Notes: a model not told the origin generated them from the sequence alone. A DNA stretch of 33,184 nucleotides from Candidatus Pacearchaeota archaeon CG1_02_39_14 (GCA_001872315.1 MNVZ01000008.1:1-33184), one strand, 5' to 3'. Numbered from the stretch's first letter, positions 8,071 to 17,130 are shown. Numbers and translations are program-made.

Positions 8071-9831
8071 TTAGATATTGACGCTTTCTATAGGGGAGAT
8101 TACATGCGTGCCGGCTAAATCGTTATTTCCAACAAAAGCCCTATATTCCTGCACCCCTACAAGACCAGTATGAGTGACCCTGTACACAGAACCTAAAAAT
8201 GTTGATTGCACTTCCAGCCCTGACATAGTCCTTTCAAAAATCATCACATCATCTATACTGCCATTCCATGAGTTCAAAGTGCCCACTCCACTGCTTATGA
8301 TAACAGGATCAGCATTGCCAAAATTTCCCCCTGTATAACTGCCAGAAGTGCCTGCTGATAAGGTTCCCCCATCGCTGACAGCACATCCTACCTGATTGCC
8401 ATCAAAATAGGCGGCAACTAAGTGCCATCTCCCATCAGTTAAATCAATATTGTTCTTAAAGCAGAAATTATTATTAACTCCATCATTTATCCCAAAAACC
8501 AGCCTGTGCATCTGCGAAGTCGGGTTATATTGGGCGAGCAGGTTCCATCCAACTCCTCCTGAACTAAAGTCAGTCACAATCTGCCTGTCATTGTTATCCA
8601 GCCCTGAATCATTAGTTGCATAAATCCAGGCAAGAACTGTAAACTTATCCGCCCCTGAACCATAATTAATAGTGCTTTCACTCCCCGGGATTCTTATTTG
8701 GTCTCCATCCTGATAAAAATTAAAGGATTCGCCAAATCTTCCATGAGTCATATTCTTCCTGGAAAGACCTTCAATAAGCCCTCTATGATTGTAAGTGCTG
8801 TAGTCAAGTAATTCTCCTGCAGAATTTAAATCATCCATTCTCATCCAAAGTTTCATGTCCCTGTTGAAGTCAGCAAAAGCATAATGTATCTGCCCGTATC
8901 CCTGCTGATTGTCTATTTCAAGAGTCAAATCACTTCCGGAAAGAATCTCTCTTACAACCGGCTGATTATTAGAATTAAAACCTCTTCCTACAAAATCAAG
9001 AGCAACGCTTGATTGGGCATGGTTATCTGATGAATTTCTTACATTTACAGTAAGAATGTATCTCCCAGGAGATAATGCCCCTGCCTGCAAGGTATGTGAG
9101 CCGCAGGAAGTCATCATGCCTGAAGCCTGCTCTCCGCTTCCGTAATAATCATAAATCGTAAAATTGCATTCAGCTATATTATCCCCTCTTGTTGTTACAC
9201 TTATCTGCATATCTGACTCATACGGGCTGAAAGAATTCTGGCCGGGAGAATTTATAGTCACCCCAAGAAGATTGCCTTGTTGGCCCTGGCCTCCATCTCC
9301 CGTAAAGCTGTATTCTTCAACAACCCCTCCTGTCTTTTCACTGCCTTCAACATCAAATATCCCTGCAACACTTACACTTGCAAGCGCCGAAAGCCCTAAA
9401 TCGCTAAATTCAATTGAGATTCTCTTAGTCTCCAATTCTGCAAAACTTTCGAAATCTTTTCTCACAACCTCCGAATTTCCATCAATATCAGTAAGAACTA
9501 CATTTACTCCTGTCACATCCCCCTCCCCGACCTTCCTCATTAGATTGAATGTAACATTGTTTTCCATTTCATTCTGGACAAGTATCACCGATTGCTCAAC
9601 AATCTCAAAATCCGTAGTAAAAGTTCCAGTATCCAATTCTATACCGACATTAGAGAAAAGAGGAAGGGCAAAAAACCATATTATTCCGATTGCGACCAAA
9701 ACAAGCAATATCATCAGGACCATAGTAATAATGCCTGACAATCCCCTCTCATCCATTTTCTCTTTTTTATTCCTAAAGATAAAAGATGAGGCCCTCTCTG
9801 CCCTCTTTTTTCCCATGTAATTATGAATCAA
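8071..9831 (-). CDS. pilin-like secreted protein with a LamG/concanavalin A-like domain
   Basis: MDERGLSGIITMVLMILLVLVAIGIIWFFALPLF resembles a class III (archaellin/type IV pilin) N-terminus. The C-terminal half (KLWMRMDDLNSAGELLDYSTYNHRGLI...FTVLAWIYATN...DGRWHLVAAYFDGNQ...WNGSIDDVMIFERTMS) is LamG-like. True start may be M6 (9816) or M26 (9756). Confidence 0.75.
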   Translation of the reverse strand: MIHNYMGKKRAERASSFIFRNKKEKMDERGLSGIITMVLMILLVLVAIGIIWFFALPLFSNVGIELDTGTFTTDFEIVEQSVILVQNEMENNVTFNLMRKVGEGDVTGVNVVLTDIDGNSEVVRKDFESFAELETKRISIEFSDLGLSALASVSVAGIFDVEGSEKTGGVVEEYSFTGDGGQGQQGNLLGVTINSPGQNSFSPYESDMQISVTTRGDNIAECNFTIYDYYGSGEQASGMMTSCGSHTLQAGALSPGRYILTVNVRNSSDNHAQSSVALDFVGRGFNSNNQPVVREILSGSDLTLEIDNQQGYGQIHYAFADFNRDMKLWMRMDDLNSAGELLDYSTYNHRGLIEGLSRKNMTHGRFGESFNFYQDGDQIRIPGSESTINYGSGADKFTVLAWIYATNDSGLDNNDRQIVTDFSSGGVGWNLLAQYNPTSQMHRLVFGINDGVNNNFCFKNNIDLTDGRWHLVAAYFDGNQVGCAVSDGGTLSAGTSGSYTGGNFGNADPVIISSGVGTLNSWNGSIDDVMIFERTMSGLEVQSTFLGSVYRVTHTGLVGVQEYRAFVGNNDLAGTHVISPIESVNI

Positions 9832-9846
9832 GCGGCTTTAAAAAGA

Positions 9847-10824
9847 TTATCTCCATGTAACTTTAACGTCATCTGTCCTCTCTCTCGGGGCGATATCCAG
9901 CTCATCAGAGCCAATCAGCAATCTTTTGTCTTTTTTTATCATTAATTCACCTGTGAATGCTATCATAGCTGCATTATCAACCAACAAATCTTTTGGAGGG
10001 CAAAAATACCTCGCTCCCCTTTCCTTGCACATTATTCTGCACATTTCCTGTAATCTGGAATTGCAGGCAACACCTCCTCCAAGAACCAGTTCCTTCTTTC
10101 CCGTATGAGCTAATGCCCTCTCTGCAGCCTCGACAAGCATTGCAAAAGCATGTTCCTGCATTGAATAAGAAAGGTCTTCTACCTTTATTCCGGAATCATA
10201 CATCTGCTTGAGCTTCGTCTGCATTCCTGAAAAGCTCACATCCATTCCTTTTACTGAATAAGGGAGCTCCATATATTTTCCCTTTAAGGCAAGTTTCTCT
10301 ATTTCCGGCCCTCCCGGAAAAGCTATGCCGCAATGCCTGGCGAAAGTATCTATAAAATTCCCCACGCCGGAATCCAGGGTCTCTCCAAAAACCCTGTACT
10401 TATTATCAGAAAAAGCAATTATTTGCGTATTCGCTCCGGAGGCGTAAAGCAGAACAGGATCCTTCGCTCCCTCGTGCTGCCCGATTTCAAGATGAGCAAT
10501 GCAATGATTTACGGGAATAAGCTTGACTCCAAGCTCTTTTGCTTTTCTCTTCGCAAATTTCATCCCTTCTATAAGGCAGGGTGCGAGGCCTGGGGCGTTT
10601 GATAAGGCAATCGCTTTTATTTTTTTCTCATTAATTCCCGACTCGGCCAAAGCTTTTTTGTAAAGAAAATCCGCGGTGTCTTTGTGATGCACTGCAGCAT
10701 CCATCGGAACTATCCCTCCTTTGGCAGGCTTGTACATATCTCTCACATTCGCTAATATCTTTCCCTTGTCGGTTATTCCAACACCAAACGTATGCGCAGT
10801 GCATTCTATTCCAAGCATCATCAT
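9847..10824 (-). CDS. kae1: tRNA N6-threonylcarbamoyladenosine synthase subunit Kae1 (Kae1/TsaD family), no fused Bud32
   Basis: LGIECTAHTFGVGI, MDAAVHHKDTADFLY, LYASGANTQIIAF, VLGGGVACNSRLQEM; ends after VDNAAMIAFTGELM with no kinase domain. Confidence 0.93.
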   Translation of the reverse strand: MMMLGIECTAHTFGVGITDKGKILANVRDMYKPAKGGIVPMDAAVHHKDTADFLYKKALAESGINEKKIKAIALSNAPGLAPCLIEGMKFAKRKAKELGVKLIPVNHCIAHLEIGQHEGAKDPVLLYASGANTQIIAFSDNKYRVFGETLDSGVGNFIDTFARHCGIAFPGGPEIEKLALKGKYMELPYSVKGMDVSFSGMQTKLKQMYDSGIKVEDLSYSMQEHAFAMLVEAAERALAHTGKKELVLGGGVACNSRLQEMCRIMCKERGARYFCPPKDLLVDNAAMIAFTGELMIKKDKRLLIGSDELDIAPRERTDDVKVTWR

Positions 10825-10851
10825 GTAACAAGAAAAATAGCGTATAAAAAA

Positions 10852-11142
10852 TTATGTAAACCCGGATAAAATATAAACAGCGCTTTCAAGAATGCTTTCA
10901 AGAAGACCCTTGCCTTCATCAGGCATTCCTCCTATGGAAGGTTCTCTGCTCGCTTTCTCCAATTTGTTGCTTACTCTTGAAACAAGAGCCATGTACATAA
11001 CCCTGTCATCACCATCAGGGAAGGTTTCCATTAGGGAATGTTCAAGGGCATAAATTCCTCCAAGACGATAGGCAAATACATCCTGAAGCGGAACAGCAGG
11101 ATAGTCTTCAACAGCTAAAAGAGGGATACGCTCTGGACACAT
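10852..11142 (-). CDS. hypothetical protein (96 aa)
   Basis: Open reading frame in an otherwise non-coding gap on the dominant strand; no recognisable motif. Confidence 0.5.
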   Translation of the reverse strand: MCPERIPLLAVEDYPAVPLQDVFAYRLGGIYALEHSLMETFPDGDDRVMYMALVSRVSNKLEKASREPSIGGMPDEGKGLLESILESAVYILSGFT

Positions 11143-11189
11143 GACAAATAGTGAAGAAATCAGTTTAAAAACTTAATTTGAATGCAAAA

Positions 11190-11247
11190 CAATCATCAAT
11201 AAAAATAAAAATCAATCAATAAAAATAAAAATAAAAAACAAGAGAAC
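11190..11247 (-). terminator. T-rich putative archaeal terminator after the 57-aa basic ORF
   Basis: On the minus strand the stop codon is followed by repeated T5-T6 runs (TTTTTTATTTTTATTTTTATTGATTGATTTTTATTTTTATT), also a short imperfect direct repeat. Confidence 0.45.
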
Positions 11248-11421
11248 TTATCTTCTCTTTCTTGTCATCTTTCTCTTTGTTGTCTTTTTAGCAGCCTTTT
11301 TTGCCTTCTTCTTTCTTCCGCCACGGGCCATCTTTGCTTCACAGACATTACCGCTTCCGTCTACGTAATAAAGAAAACCCTTTTTTCTATCGACAACATT
11401 TCTTGCAATTACTTTTCCCAT
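11248..11421 (-). CDS. small highly basic protein (57 aa), not in the supplied ORF track
   Basis: My translation: MGKVIARNVVDRKKGFLYYVDGSGNVCEAKMARGGRKKKAKKAAKKTTKRKMTRKRR*. It fills the gap between neighbours, has an ordered-looking N-terminal half and a Lys/Arg tail. Confidence 0.7.
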   Translation of the reverse strand: MGKVIARNVVDRKKGFLYYVDGSGNVCEAKMARGGRKKKAKKAAKKTTKRKMTRKRR

Positions 11422-11468
11422 CTAACACCTCCTTTTATTACTATGTATACAAAAATGCAAAAGTGTAT

Positions 11469-11810
11469 TTAAACTTTTCCTTGTCGACGAAAAAACAGCT
11501 CAATCTTCCTGTTTTCCTCGGTTAGTGGAACCTCGACGAGTCGCCTGTAGTGAACATGAGGCCTTATCCCCGATTCAAACGGCCTAACTATCTTCCAGTC
11601 CAGCACCCTATTCTTATCATCAAGCCAGAAAGCAAGAAAAGGAAAAAACACGAAATAAGAATGTATGGACAAATTTACTTCCCTTCCAAAATCAAACAGG
11701 AGAATCTTCGGGGATGATTTGAACATAAGCCCTATCCCCCTCGAGAACTTTCCAAGACGCTTCACATCCAAAGATAGCCTCTTTCCGTTATAGCTGAACT
11801 CAAAGTCCAT
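11469..11810 (-). CDS. DUF192-like small protein
   Basis: 113 aa; SRGIGLMFK...ILLFDFGREVNLSIHSYFVFFPFLAFWLDDKNRVLDWKIVRPF resembles the DUF192 (COG1430) pattern GLMFR...MLF.F......W..NT..PLD.IF.D..g.V.......P. Confidence 0.6.
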   Translation of the reverse strand: MDFEFSYNGKRLSLDVKRLGKFSRGIGLMFKSSPKILLFDFGREVNLSIHSYFVFFPFLAFWLDDKNRVLDWKIVRPFESGIRPHVHYRRLVEVPLTEENRKIELFFRRQGKV

Positions 11811-11812
11811 AA

Positions 11813-12163
11813 TCAGATATCAGACATTTCAGACCTGATTTTAGAAATCTTATTCACCTTGTCGGAAACGCTGTCTATCTTGACCTGCAGATTCTTCTTC
11901 TTCTTGTTCAGCCTTCCCTCTTTTTCCATAAGGTCTACAAGTTTCTTCTGAAGCCTGCTTTCCATATCATGATCAACATCTATTGCAGACCCAACCTTCT
12001 TCAAATCCGCCTTAAGCTGCGCCCTCTCCTTGGAGAGCTGCCTTATTTCCCCTTCGAGGTCCTTAATTGCACCCGCTAAAGGAGACTTCTTCACGGCAGG
12101 CTTGGATTTACCAAAAGTTTTCCTAACAGAAACCTTCTTAGCCCTCTTTTTCATAGCCAACAT
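11813..12163 (-). CDS. Lys-rich coiled-coil protein
   Basis: Heptad-like DLEGEIRQLSKERAQLKADLKKVGSAI...LQKKLVDLMEKEGRLNKKKKNLQVKIDSVSDKVNKISK; basic N-terminus. Confidence 0.6.
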   Translation of the reverse strand: MLAMKKRAKKVSVRKTFGKSKPAVKKSPLAGAIKDLEGEIRQLSKERAQLKADLKKVGSAIDVDHDMESRLQKKLVDLMEKEGRLNKKKKNLQVKIDSVSDKVNKISKIRSEMSDI

Positions 12164-12176
12164 AAATCAATATTAT

Positions 12177-13193
12177 TTATAAACGTTTCTTTAATCCGGC
12201 AAGCAGCAAATTCATCTTTTTTCTTCCCTCCTCGTAAGAGGGCCTGCTTACATATCCTTTTTCATATGCCTTTTTCAGAACAGCCTTCTTATACTCCAGA
12301 TTTCTTATCTCCTTGCCGATATCGCTGAATTTGACTCTCTTCAAATCCACAAGTTTCTTGTTCCAGTCATTCGCTGTTTCAACAACTCTCCTGTTCCAGA
12401 AATGATTGAAAAGCAAAAATGCGATGACAAGCGCAAGAATTACCGCAAAGCTGACAAAGAGAGAATACTCCCTTCCATTCTCCGGGCTGAACATAATCTC
12501 TTCGCTGGAAACTTCAAAAAGGGCAGAGCTTGTCGAAATCTCATTCCCATTTCTCGTCTTTACTGCAAAAACGTAATTTCCATATTCAATATTTTCAGGA
12601 AGAGGATAAGATTTCACAAATTCAATCTGGTTAGCAACAGACAGGACTTCAGAATCCTCAATGACGACATTGCCTTCCAGGTCCTTCACAAGATAGTCAG
12701 CAGCGACATCATCATTTGGAGAAACAAGATTGATAATCTTCACCTTTGACTCAAAAATTCCGCCTGGGCTGGAGACTGATGACTTCGGATTTATTTCTAT
12801 GAAGCTGTCAAAAGAAGTTCGTGCGCTTTCAACTTCAAGTACAACCGGAATCTTATGAGAGTAACCCTCTGAATTAAAGCTAATCTGCCCTGTATAGACT
12901 CCTGGTGAAAGTCCTGATGAGTCAAGCGCAACGCTGACAGTCTTGGCACCATCCTCGCTTATGAAAAAAGAATCTTCATTAATGGAGAGAAAATTGATTT
13001 CAGACCCGTATGCTACTTCAAAATTTTTTCCCTCTCCTATATTTATTATGCTCACCTGTGTCCTGACAATGTCTCCCTGCTTCACAACCGACTTAATAAC
13101 AGGGATGCTCAATTCAAATCCCTTTTCAGCAGAAGAAGTAATCTGAAAAGACAAAAGAAGAATCACGGCAGCAAAAGCAAGCTTTCTAATCAT
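12177..13193 (-). CDS. membrane-anchored secreted beta-domain protein with a cytoplasmic helical tail
   Basis: Signal peptide, two Ig/NEW3-like beta domains, C-terminal TM (LFVSFAVILALVIAFLLFNHFW), then ...LEYKKAVLKKAYEKGYVSRPSYEEGRKKMNLLLAGLKKRL. Paralogous to 13190-14209. Confidence 0.7.
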   Translation of the reverse strand: MIRKLAFAAVILLLSFQITSSAEKGFELSIPVIKSVVKQGDIVRTQVSIINIGEGKNFEVAYGSEINFLSINEDSFFISEDGAKTVSVALDSSGLSPGVYTGQISFNSEGYSHKIPVVLEVESARTSFDSFIEINPKSSVSSPGGIFESKVKIINLVSPNDDVAADYLVKDLEGNVVIEDSEVLSVANQIEFVKSYPLPENIEYGNYVFAVKTRNGNEISTSSALFEVSSEEIMFSPENGREYSLFVSFAVILALVIAFLLFNHFWNRRVVETANDWNKKLVDLKRVKFSDIGKEIRNLEYKKAVLKKAYEKGYVSRPSYEEGRKKMNLLLAGLKKRL

Positions 13194-14209
13194 CTTTTCC
13201 TCCCTGATTTGGGTCTTCCAGATCTTTTATACCTTATCAAAGCATAAACTATCACAAGCAAAGCAAGAGCTGCCAAAGCTCCCGTAGCAATCATAGGCTT
13301 ATTGAATTCCTTCTCTGGCCTGATTGTAAAGTGGGAGCTGGACACAGCAAACCCCTCGGGATAAATCACTTCAATTCCTGCCACATATTCCCCAGGAGCC
13401 AGGCTTGCTGTTGGAAAGTCCTTCACAAAACTTTTCTCCTCTATAACTCTAAAAGTTTCCGTTTCCGTATAGACAAGGCCCCCATCAAAATCCTTTATCA
13501 GGTAATTGACTGTGACATCAACCTCTTCAGCATCTCCAACCTGAAGCAGAGAGATGAAGACCCTCAAAAACTCTCCTGAAGAGATTATTCTCAAAGATTC
13601 AGGTACACTAAGTGAAACATCAAACAACACCTTCTCGCTTCTCACATTCATAACAACAAAAAGGTCCCTCCTTATGTTCCCTGCCCTTACAATGACTTTT
13701 CCAGTATAAATTCCGGGCTGGGGAGCTATTAGACTCAAGGCAATAGTTTCATATTCATCTGGGCCCAAAGTAATCCTGTTCTTGCTAAGGGTTGCAAGAC
13801 CTACTATTCCTGAAATTTCTAAATCTAATACAAGCTCACTCTGGCCGGTATTGCTGATGGTAAATTCCCTGAAATCAAGCTCTCCTGCTGTGAGAAAAAG
13901 GTTAAATTCTTCTGGTGAAATCCCAAAACCAACAATTTCTTCTGTGCCTCCGGAGCTTCCGCCACCTCCTCCACCTCCTCCGCCTCCTCCAGTGCCTCCG
14001 TCTGGTGCGGGCGGCAAAGTTTCATTGCTCTCAACAAAAAGGCTCAAAGTTCCCTGAGAGGTAGCATGAGTAGTAAAAGAATTTCCGAGTGAAGAGCTGA
14101 CTTCCAAAAAATAAGCAAAGTTTACGACGGTAATAATGATAGTTGCTAAAAGCAAGCCATAGAGAACAAAAAAATAACTCCTTTTCATAAAAGCCATAAG
14201 AAATGACAA
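13190..14209 (-). CDS. membrane-anchored secreted beta-domain protein with poly-Gly linker (paralog of the next gene)
   Basis: N-terminal TM, GGTGGGGGGGGGGGSSGG linker, beta domains (VNYLIKDFDGGLVYTETETFRVIEEKSFVKDFPTASLAPGEYVAGIEV), C-terminal TM and basic tail. ATGA overlap with 12177-13193. Confidence 0.7.
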   Translation of the reverse strand: MSFLMAFMKRSYFFVLYGLLLATIIITVVNFAYFLEVSSSLGNSFTTHATSQGTLSLFVESNETLPPAPDGGTGGGGGGGGGGGSSGGTEEIVGFGISPEEFNLFLTAGELDFREFTISNTGQSELVLDLEISGIVGLATLSKNRITLGPDEYETIALSLIAPQPGIYTGKVIVRAGNIRRDLFVVMNVRSEKVLFDVSLSVPESLRIISSGEFLRVFISLLQVGDAEEVDVTVNYLIKDFDGGLVYTETETFRVIEEKSFVKDFPTASLAPGEYVAGIEVIYPEGFAVSSSHFTIRPEKEFNKPMIATGALAALALLVIVYALIRYKRSGRPKSGRKR

Positions 14210-14226
14210 ATTAAATACTTTTCCAG

Positions 14227-14634
14227 CTACCTGATAAGTGGAAACACCCTGAACCTTACAATCCCAGAATAGTAACCAGATTCCGTGTCCTGCTCTGACA
14301 CTACGATAAATCCTATTCTTTTTTCTTCTCCTGCTTCGACTCTTACAAATCTATCGTGATGAAGAAGATTTTCAATCTCCCCCTCGGATGATATCGATAG
14401 AAAAACAGGAAGATTGTAGCTGTTTTCAAAAACTACATTTCTGGACGCTTGCGCCGGCCTCGGGATACTTCCAAAGCTCAAAGCACTTGCATTTAAGTCA
14501 AATCCCGCCTTGTCACTTACATTAACACTCACCGGAATAAGCATTTCATCCAGCTGCCCAAAATAGAGAAAAGCCACGGCCACAACAAGGATTAATAGAG
14601 AAAACGCAAAGAGGAAATAAGAGAGCTTTTTCAT
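14227..14634 (-). CDS. small N-terminally membrane-anchored extracellular protein
   Basis: N-terminal TM LSYFLFAFSLLILVVAVAFLYFG followed by a beta-rich extracellular segment; in-operon position. Confidence 0.6.
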   Translation of the reverse strand: MKKLSYFLFAFSLLILVVAVAFLYFGQLDEMLIPVSVNVSDKAGFDLNASALSFGSIPRPAQASRNVVFENSYNLPVFLSISSEGEIENLLHHDRFVRVEAGEEKRIGFIVVSEQDTESGYYSGIVRFRVFPLIR

Positions 14635-14640
14635 ATAAGA

Positions 14641-15738
14641 TTATTTCTTTCTGGGATTAAATGCTTTTCTGTTCCTTACAAAGAACACAATCACCCCAAT
14701 CAGCACTATTATAATCCCAATCATCAGATAGATAAGATTAAACTCCTTTATTCTGAAAGTGCCATATGTTACGGTCTGCTCACCAAGATAATTAAGGGTG
14801 ATTTCTGTTTTGTACTCTCCTTCAAGAGTGCTGGTATCTAGGAATCCCACAAGAGTTTTCCTGTTCCATGCATTAAGCTCTTCGGAAGGCGTCCTGAAGG
14901 TTATGCTTTCAAACTCATTAGAAATATTAACATCAGCGAAAACTTCTTTTATATTTTCATTCCACATGCTTTCTATATCAATTGAAAATCTCTGTATCCC
15001 TTCTTTCTTAAGTTCAGTAGTAAAGTTAGTTATGTTCACAAAAAGTGACCCTATTCTAAAGCTCTTGTTTGTCATCAACTCATCCCCGTAATTGATATAA
15101 GCTTCAGCCATGTAATTTCCTGGCTTGTATCCCTCTGTATTAAGAGTGCCTTTGAAAGTCTTCTCCTGGCCAGAAGCCATAAGATGTGACGGGAATTGCA
15201 TTGTCCCAACTCTTTCCCCAAGACCATCAATAAACAGAAGATTAACATCCACATTGATATCCTCCCTTCCCCTGTTAACAACATAGACTTCAAATGGTAT
15301 GTTTTCATCAATGTTTCCGTCCCCTATTTTCAGTTCAGCCTCGGCATACTTTCCCGGATATGGGACAAAGACTTTTACAACGCCTATGACTCTTACAAGG
15401 GTACCAATAGCTCCGCCTTCATTTGGAGCTTCCTCAACACCTATAGAAATTGTATGAGGTCCCGGTTTGTCAATCGAATCGGGCAGAGTTATTGTCGCCC
15501 TGAACATCCCACTTCCCGTCAGTTCGTTAGTGCTTAATTTCACATGCTCTGCCAAATCTCCCTTCGTGAAAACAATTATCCTCTGATCAGAAAAATCAGA
15601 ACTAACTTTGTAATCTATCTCAATTTTCTCCCCCGGCTTGAAATCAAGGTTAACAACAGCAGGAGAAATACCAAGAGCAGAGGAATTATTTACAAAAAAA
15701 AATAAAAACAGAAGCAAAAAAACCAATCCTCTTTTCAT
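14641..15738 (-). CDS. 'PGKYA' family membrane-anchored secreted protein (paralog of 18928-20133)
   Basis: Signal peptide plus LGISPAVVNLDF...KVFVPYPGKYAEAELKI...PFEVYVVNRGREDINVDVNL...C-terminal TM; aligns along its length with the 401-aa protein. Confidence 0.7.
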   Translation of the reverse strand: MKRGLVFLLLFLFFFVNNSSALGISPAVVNLDFKPGEKIEIDYKVSSDFSDQRIIVFTKGDLAEHVKLSTNELTGSGMFRATITLPDSIDKPGPHTISIGVEEAPNEGGAIGTLVRVIGVVKVFVPYPGKYAEAELKIGDGNIDENIPFEVYVVNRGREDINVDVNLLFIDGLGERVGTMQFPSHLMASGQEKTFKGTLNTEGYKPGNYMAEAYINYGDELMTNKSFRIGSLFVNITNFTTELKKEGIQRFSIDIESMWNENIKEVFADVNISNEFESITFRTPSEELNAWNRKTLVGFLDTSTLEGEYKTEITLNYLGEQTVTYGTFRIKEFNLIYLMIGIIIVLIGVIVFFVRNRKAFNPRKK

Positions 15739-15775
15739 GAAAACAATAAGAAGCTTCCTCTTTTATATCTTATGA

Positions 15776-16384
15776 TTACAAAGCAGTTGCAGTTGCAGTT
15801 ATGATGTCACCTAATGCTCCCTTGAGGGAGTTCTCAGGGATTGTGATATTAAAGTCAATCCTTATAGCATCCGCAGCCTCATCAAACCTGAATGAGTTGC
15901 AATTCAGAAGAGTATTGCTGGTATTAGCACTATAGAAAAGGCCAAGCGCAAATCCTGAGGCATTTGTACAGGCTCCAACTTCATTGTCTGAAACATTTAT
16001 GAAATATAATGACCCTGTTCCTCCAATAAAGTTAGATGCATTCTTTCCAACAGTAATATTAAGTGAAACATTGGAGTTTCCATTGTTTTCCAGTATCAGT
16101 CCTGTAGCCGCAGTCCAGTTTCCATTTGAAACGGAACCCGCACCTACTGTACTCAAATGGGCTTGGGTCTGCCCGTCATTAACTTTTCCTGAACCCCAGT
16201 TCACAACGGCAGTTGTGAAGTTTATAGATGCCTGCGTCTCAACTGTAAGGTTAGCCGTTCCTATTGCCAGTCCTGAAATTTTAGTAGTGAGGCTTGCTAT
16301 AGAAAGATAAGTAAATCCTGCAGCTATAACTGAAACAACCACCGCAATAACAGCAAGGCCTAATAGCAAATTACTGTCATTCAT
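15776..16384 (-). CDS. N-terminally anchored TasA/AbpA-like or pilin-like surface subunit
   Basis: N-terminal TM LLLGLAVIAVVVSVIAAGFTYLSIA; body ASINFTTAVVNWGSGKV...GLILENNGNSNVSLNITVG...DAIRIDFNITIPENSLKGALGDIITATATAL. Family assignment is a fold-level guess. Confidence 0.5.
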   Translation of the reverse strand: MNDSNLLLGLAVIAVVVSVIAAGFTYLSIASLTTKISGLAIGTANLTVETQASINFTTAVVNWGSGKVNDGQTQAHLSTVGAGSVSNGNWTAATGLILENNGNSNVSLNITVGKNASNFIGGTGSLYFINVSDNEVGACTNASGFALGLFYSANTSNTLLNCNSFRFDEAADAIRIDFNITIPENSLKGALGDIITATATAL

Positions 16385-16572
16385 CCGCTTCCCTCCTCAT
16401 TTTCTCCTTCAACATATATCATTATTCCTCCCCCATTATCCACGCTTCTTCCTGAAACAACTTTATCAGGAATATCCAGCTTGCTTATGCTCACACTGAT
16501 AAAGATCGAAGTAGCAGAGAAGAGAATAGCTAGAATCAACAAAACAGTAACTATTTTTTGAGTCTTATCCAT
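16381..16572 (-). CDS. small membrane protein (63 aa), first gene of the surface operon
   Basis: Single TM TQKIVTVLLILAILFSATSIFISVSISKL; ATGA overlap with the next gene; TATA-like atatttaaat about 30 nt upstream (about 16603-16613). Confidence 0.6.
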   Translation of the reverse strand: MDKTQKIVTVLLILAILFSATSIFISVSISKLDIPDKVVSGRSVDNGGGIMIYVEGENEEGSG

Positions 16573-16649
16573 CTTATCCTCTTTTGATTAAAAACTCATC
16601 ATCTATATTTAAATCTTTCTTCTTTTTGATATATGCTTTATAAAAATAA

Positions 16650-16960
16650 TCAAAGCTCTAAAATTTCGTAAACTCCTGATTTAGCAACCCTTATCACAAC
16701 CTGGTTATCGTTGGACTCTTGATTTTCCCTCGAGCCAATTACTATCTCGTATGCATTTGGATGTAACTTATATTTTTAAACCAAATTTTGAAATGCAGGT
16801 TCAAAAGTAGTTATCATAAATGCTGTATTTTCGTAAGCGGATTTGTAGAAAGTTGTTTTAACTGCCTGTCATCTTCATGTATCCATCCAACACTTATAAT
16901 CGTACTTATACAATGGCTGTTCCTCTAATTCCATTTTCGTCCTTCAAAGCAGGCTCCGCC
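16650..16960 (-). pseudogene. possible decayed gene remnant (frameshifted)
   Basis: Minus-strand fragments in different frames read protein-like: ...KTTFYKSAYENTAFMITTFEPAFQNLV* then, shifted, KYKLHPNAYEIVIGSRENQESNDNQVVIRVAKSGVYEILEL* (stop at 16650-16652). No intact ORF. Confidence 0.4.
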
Positions 16961-17130
16961 AGACCCCAAACCAACAGCAATAAATTATACACTATACACA
17001 TCTTACCGTTCCTATAACACCCTCATTACCCCACATCTACGACTGTCCAAACATCTATTTAAATATTGTTACTTTCAAGTGAACAATGGTAAAGTTTATA
17101 TACCCCAAACACCTATAAAATACGTATAAA

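Noticed and set aside
9164-9820. 218-aa plus-strand ORF
   Set aside because: Antisense shadow of the pilin-like/LamG gene; Ser/Thr/Pro-rich composition expected from reverse translation.
11190-11247. AT-rich aataaaaataaaaat direct repeats as a possible origin or functional repeat
   Set aside because: Short and simple; best explained as a T-run terminator for the minus-strand 57-aa gene.
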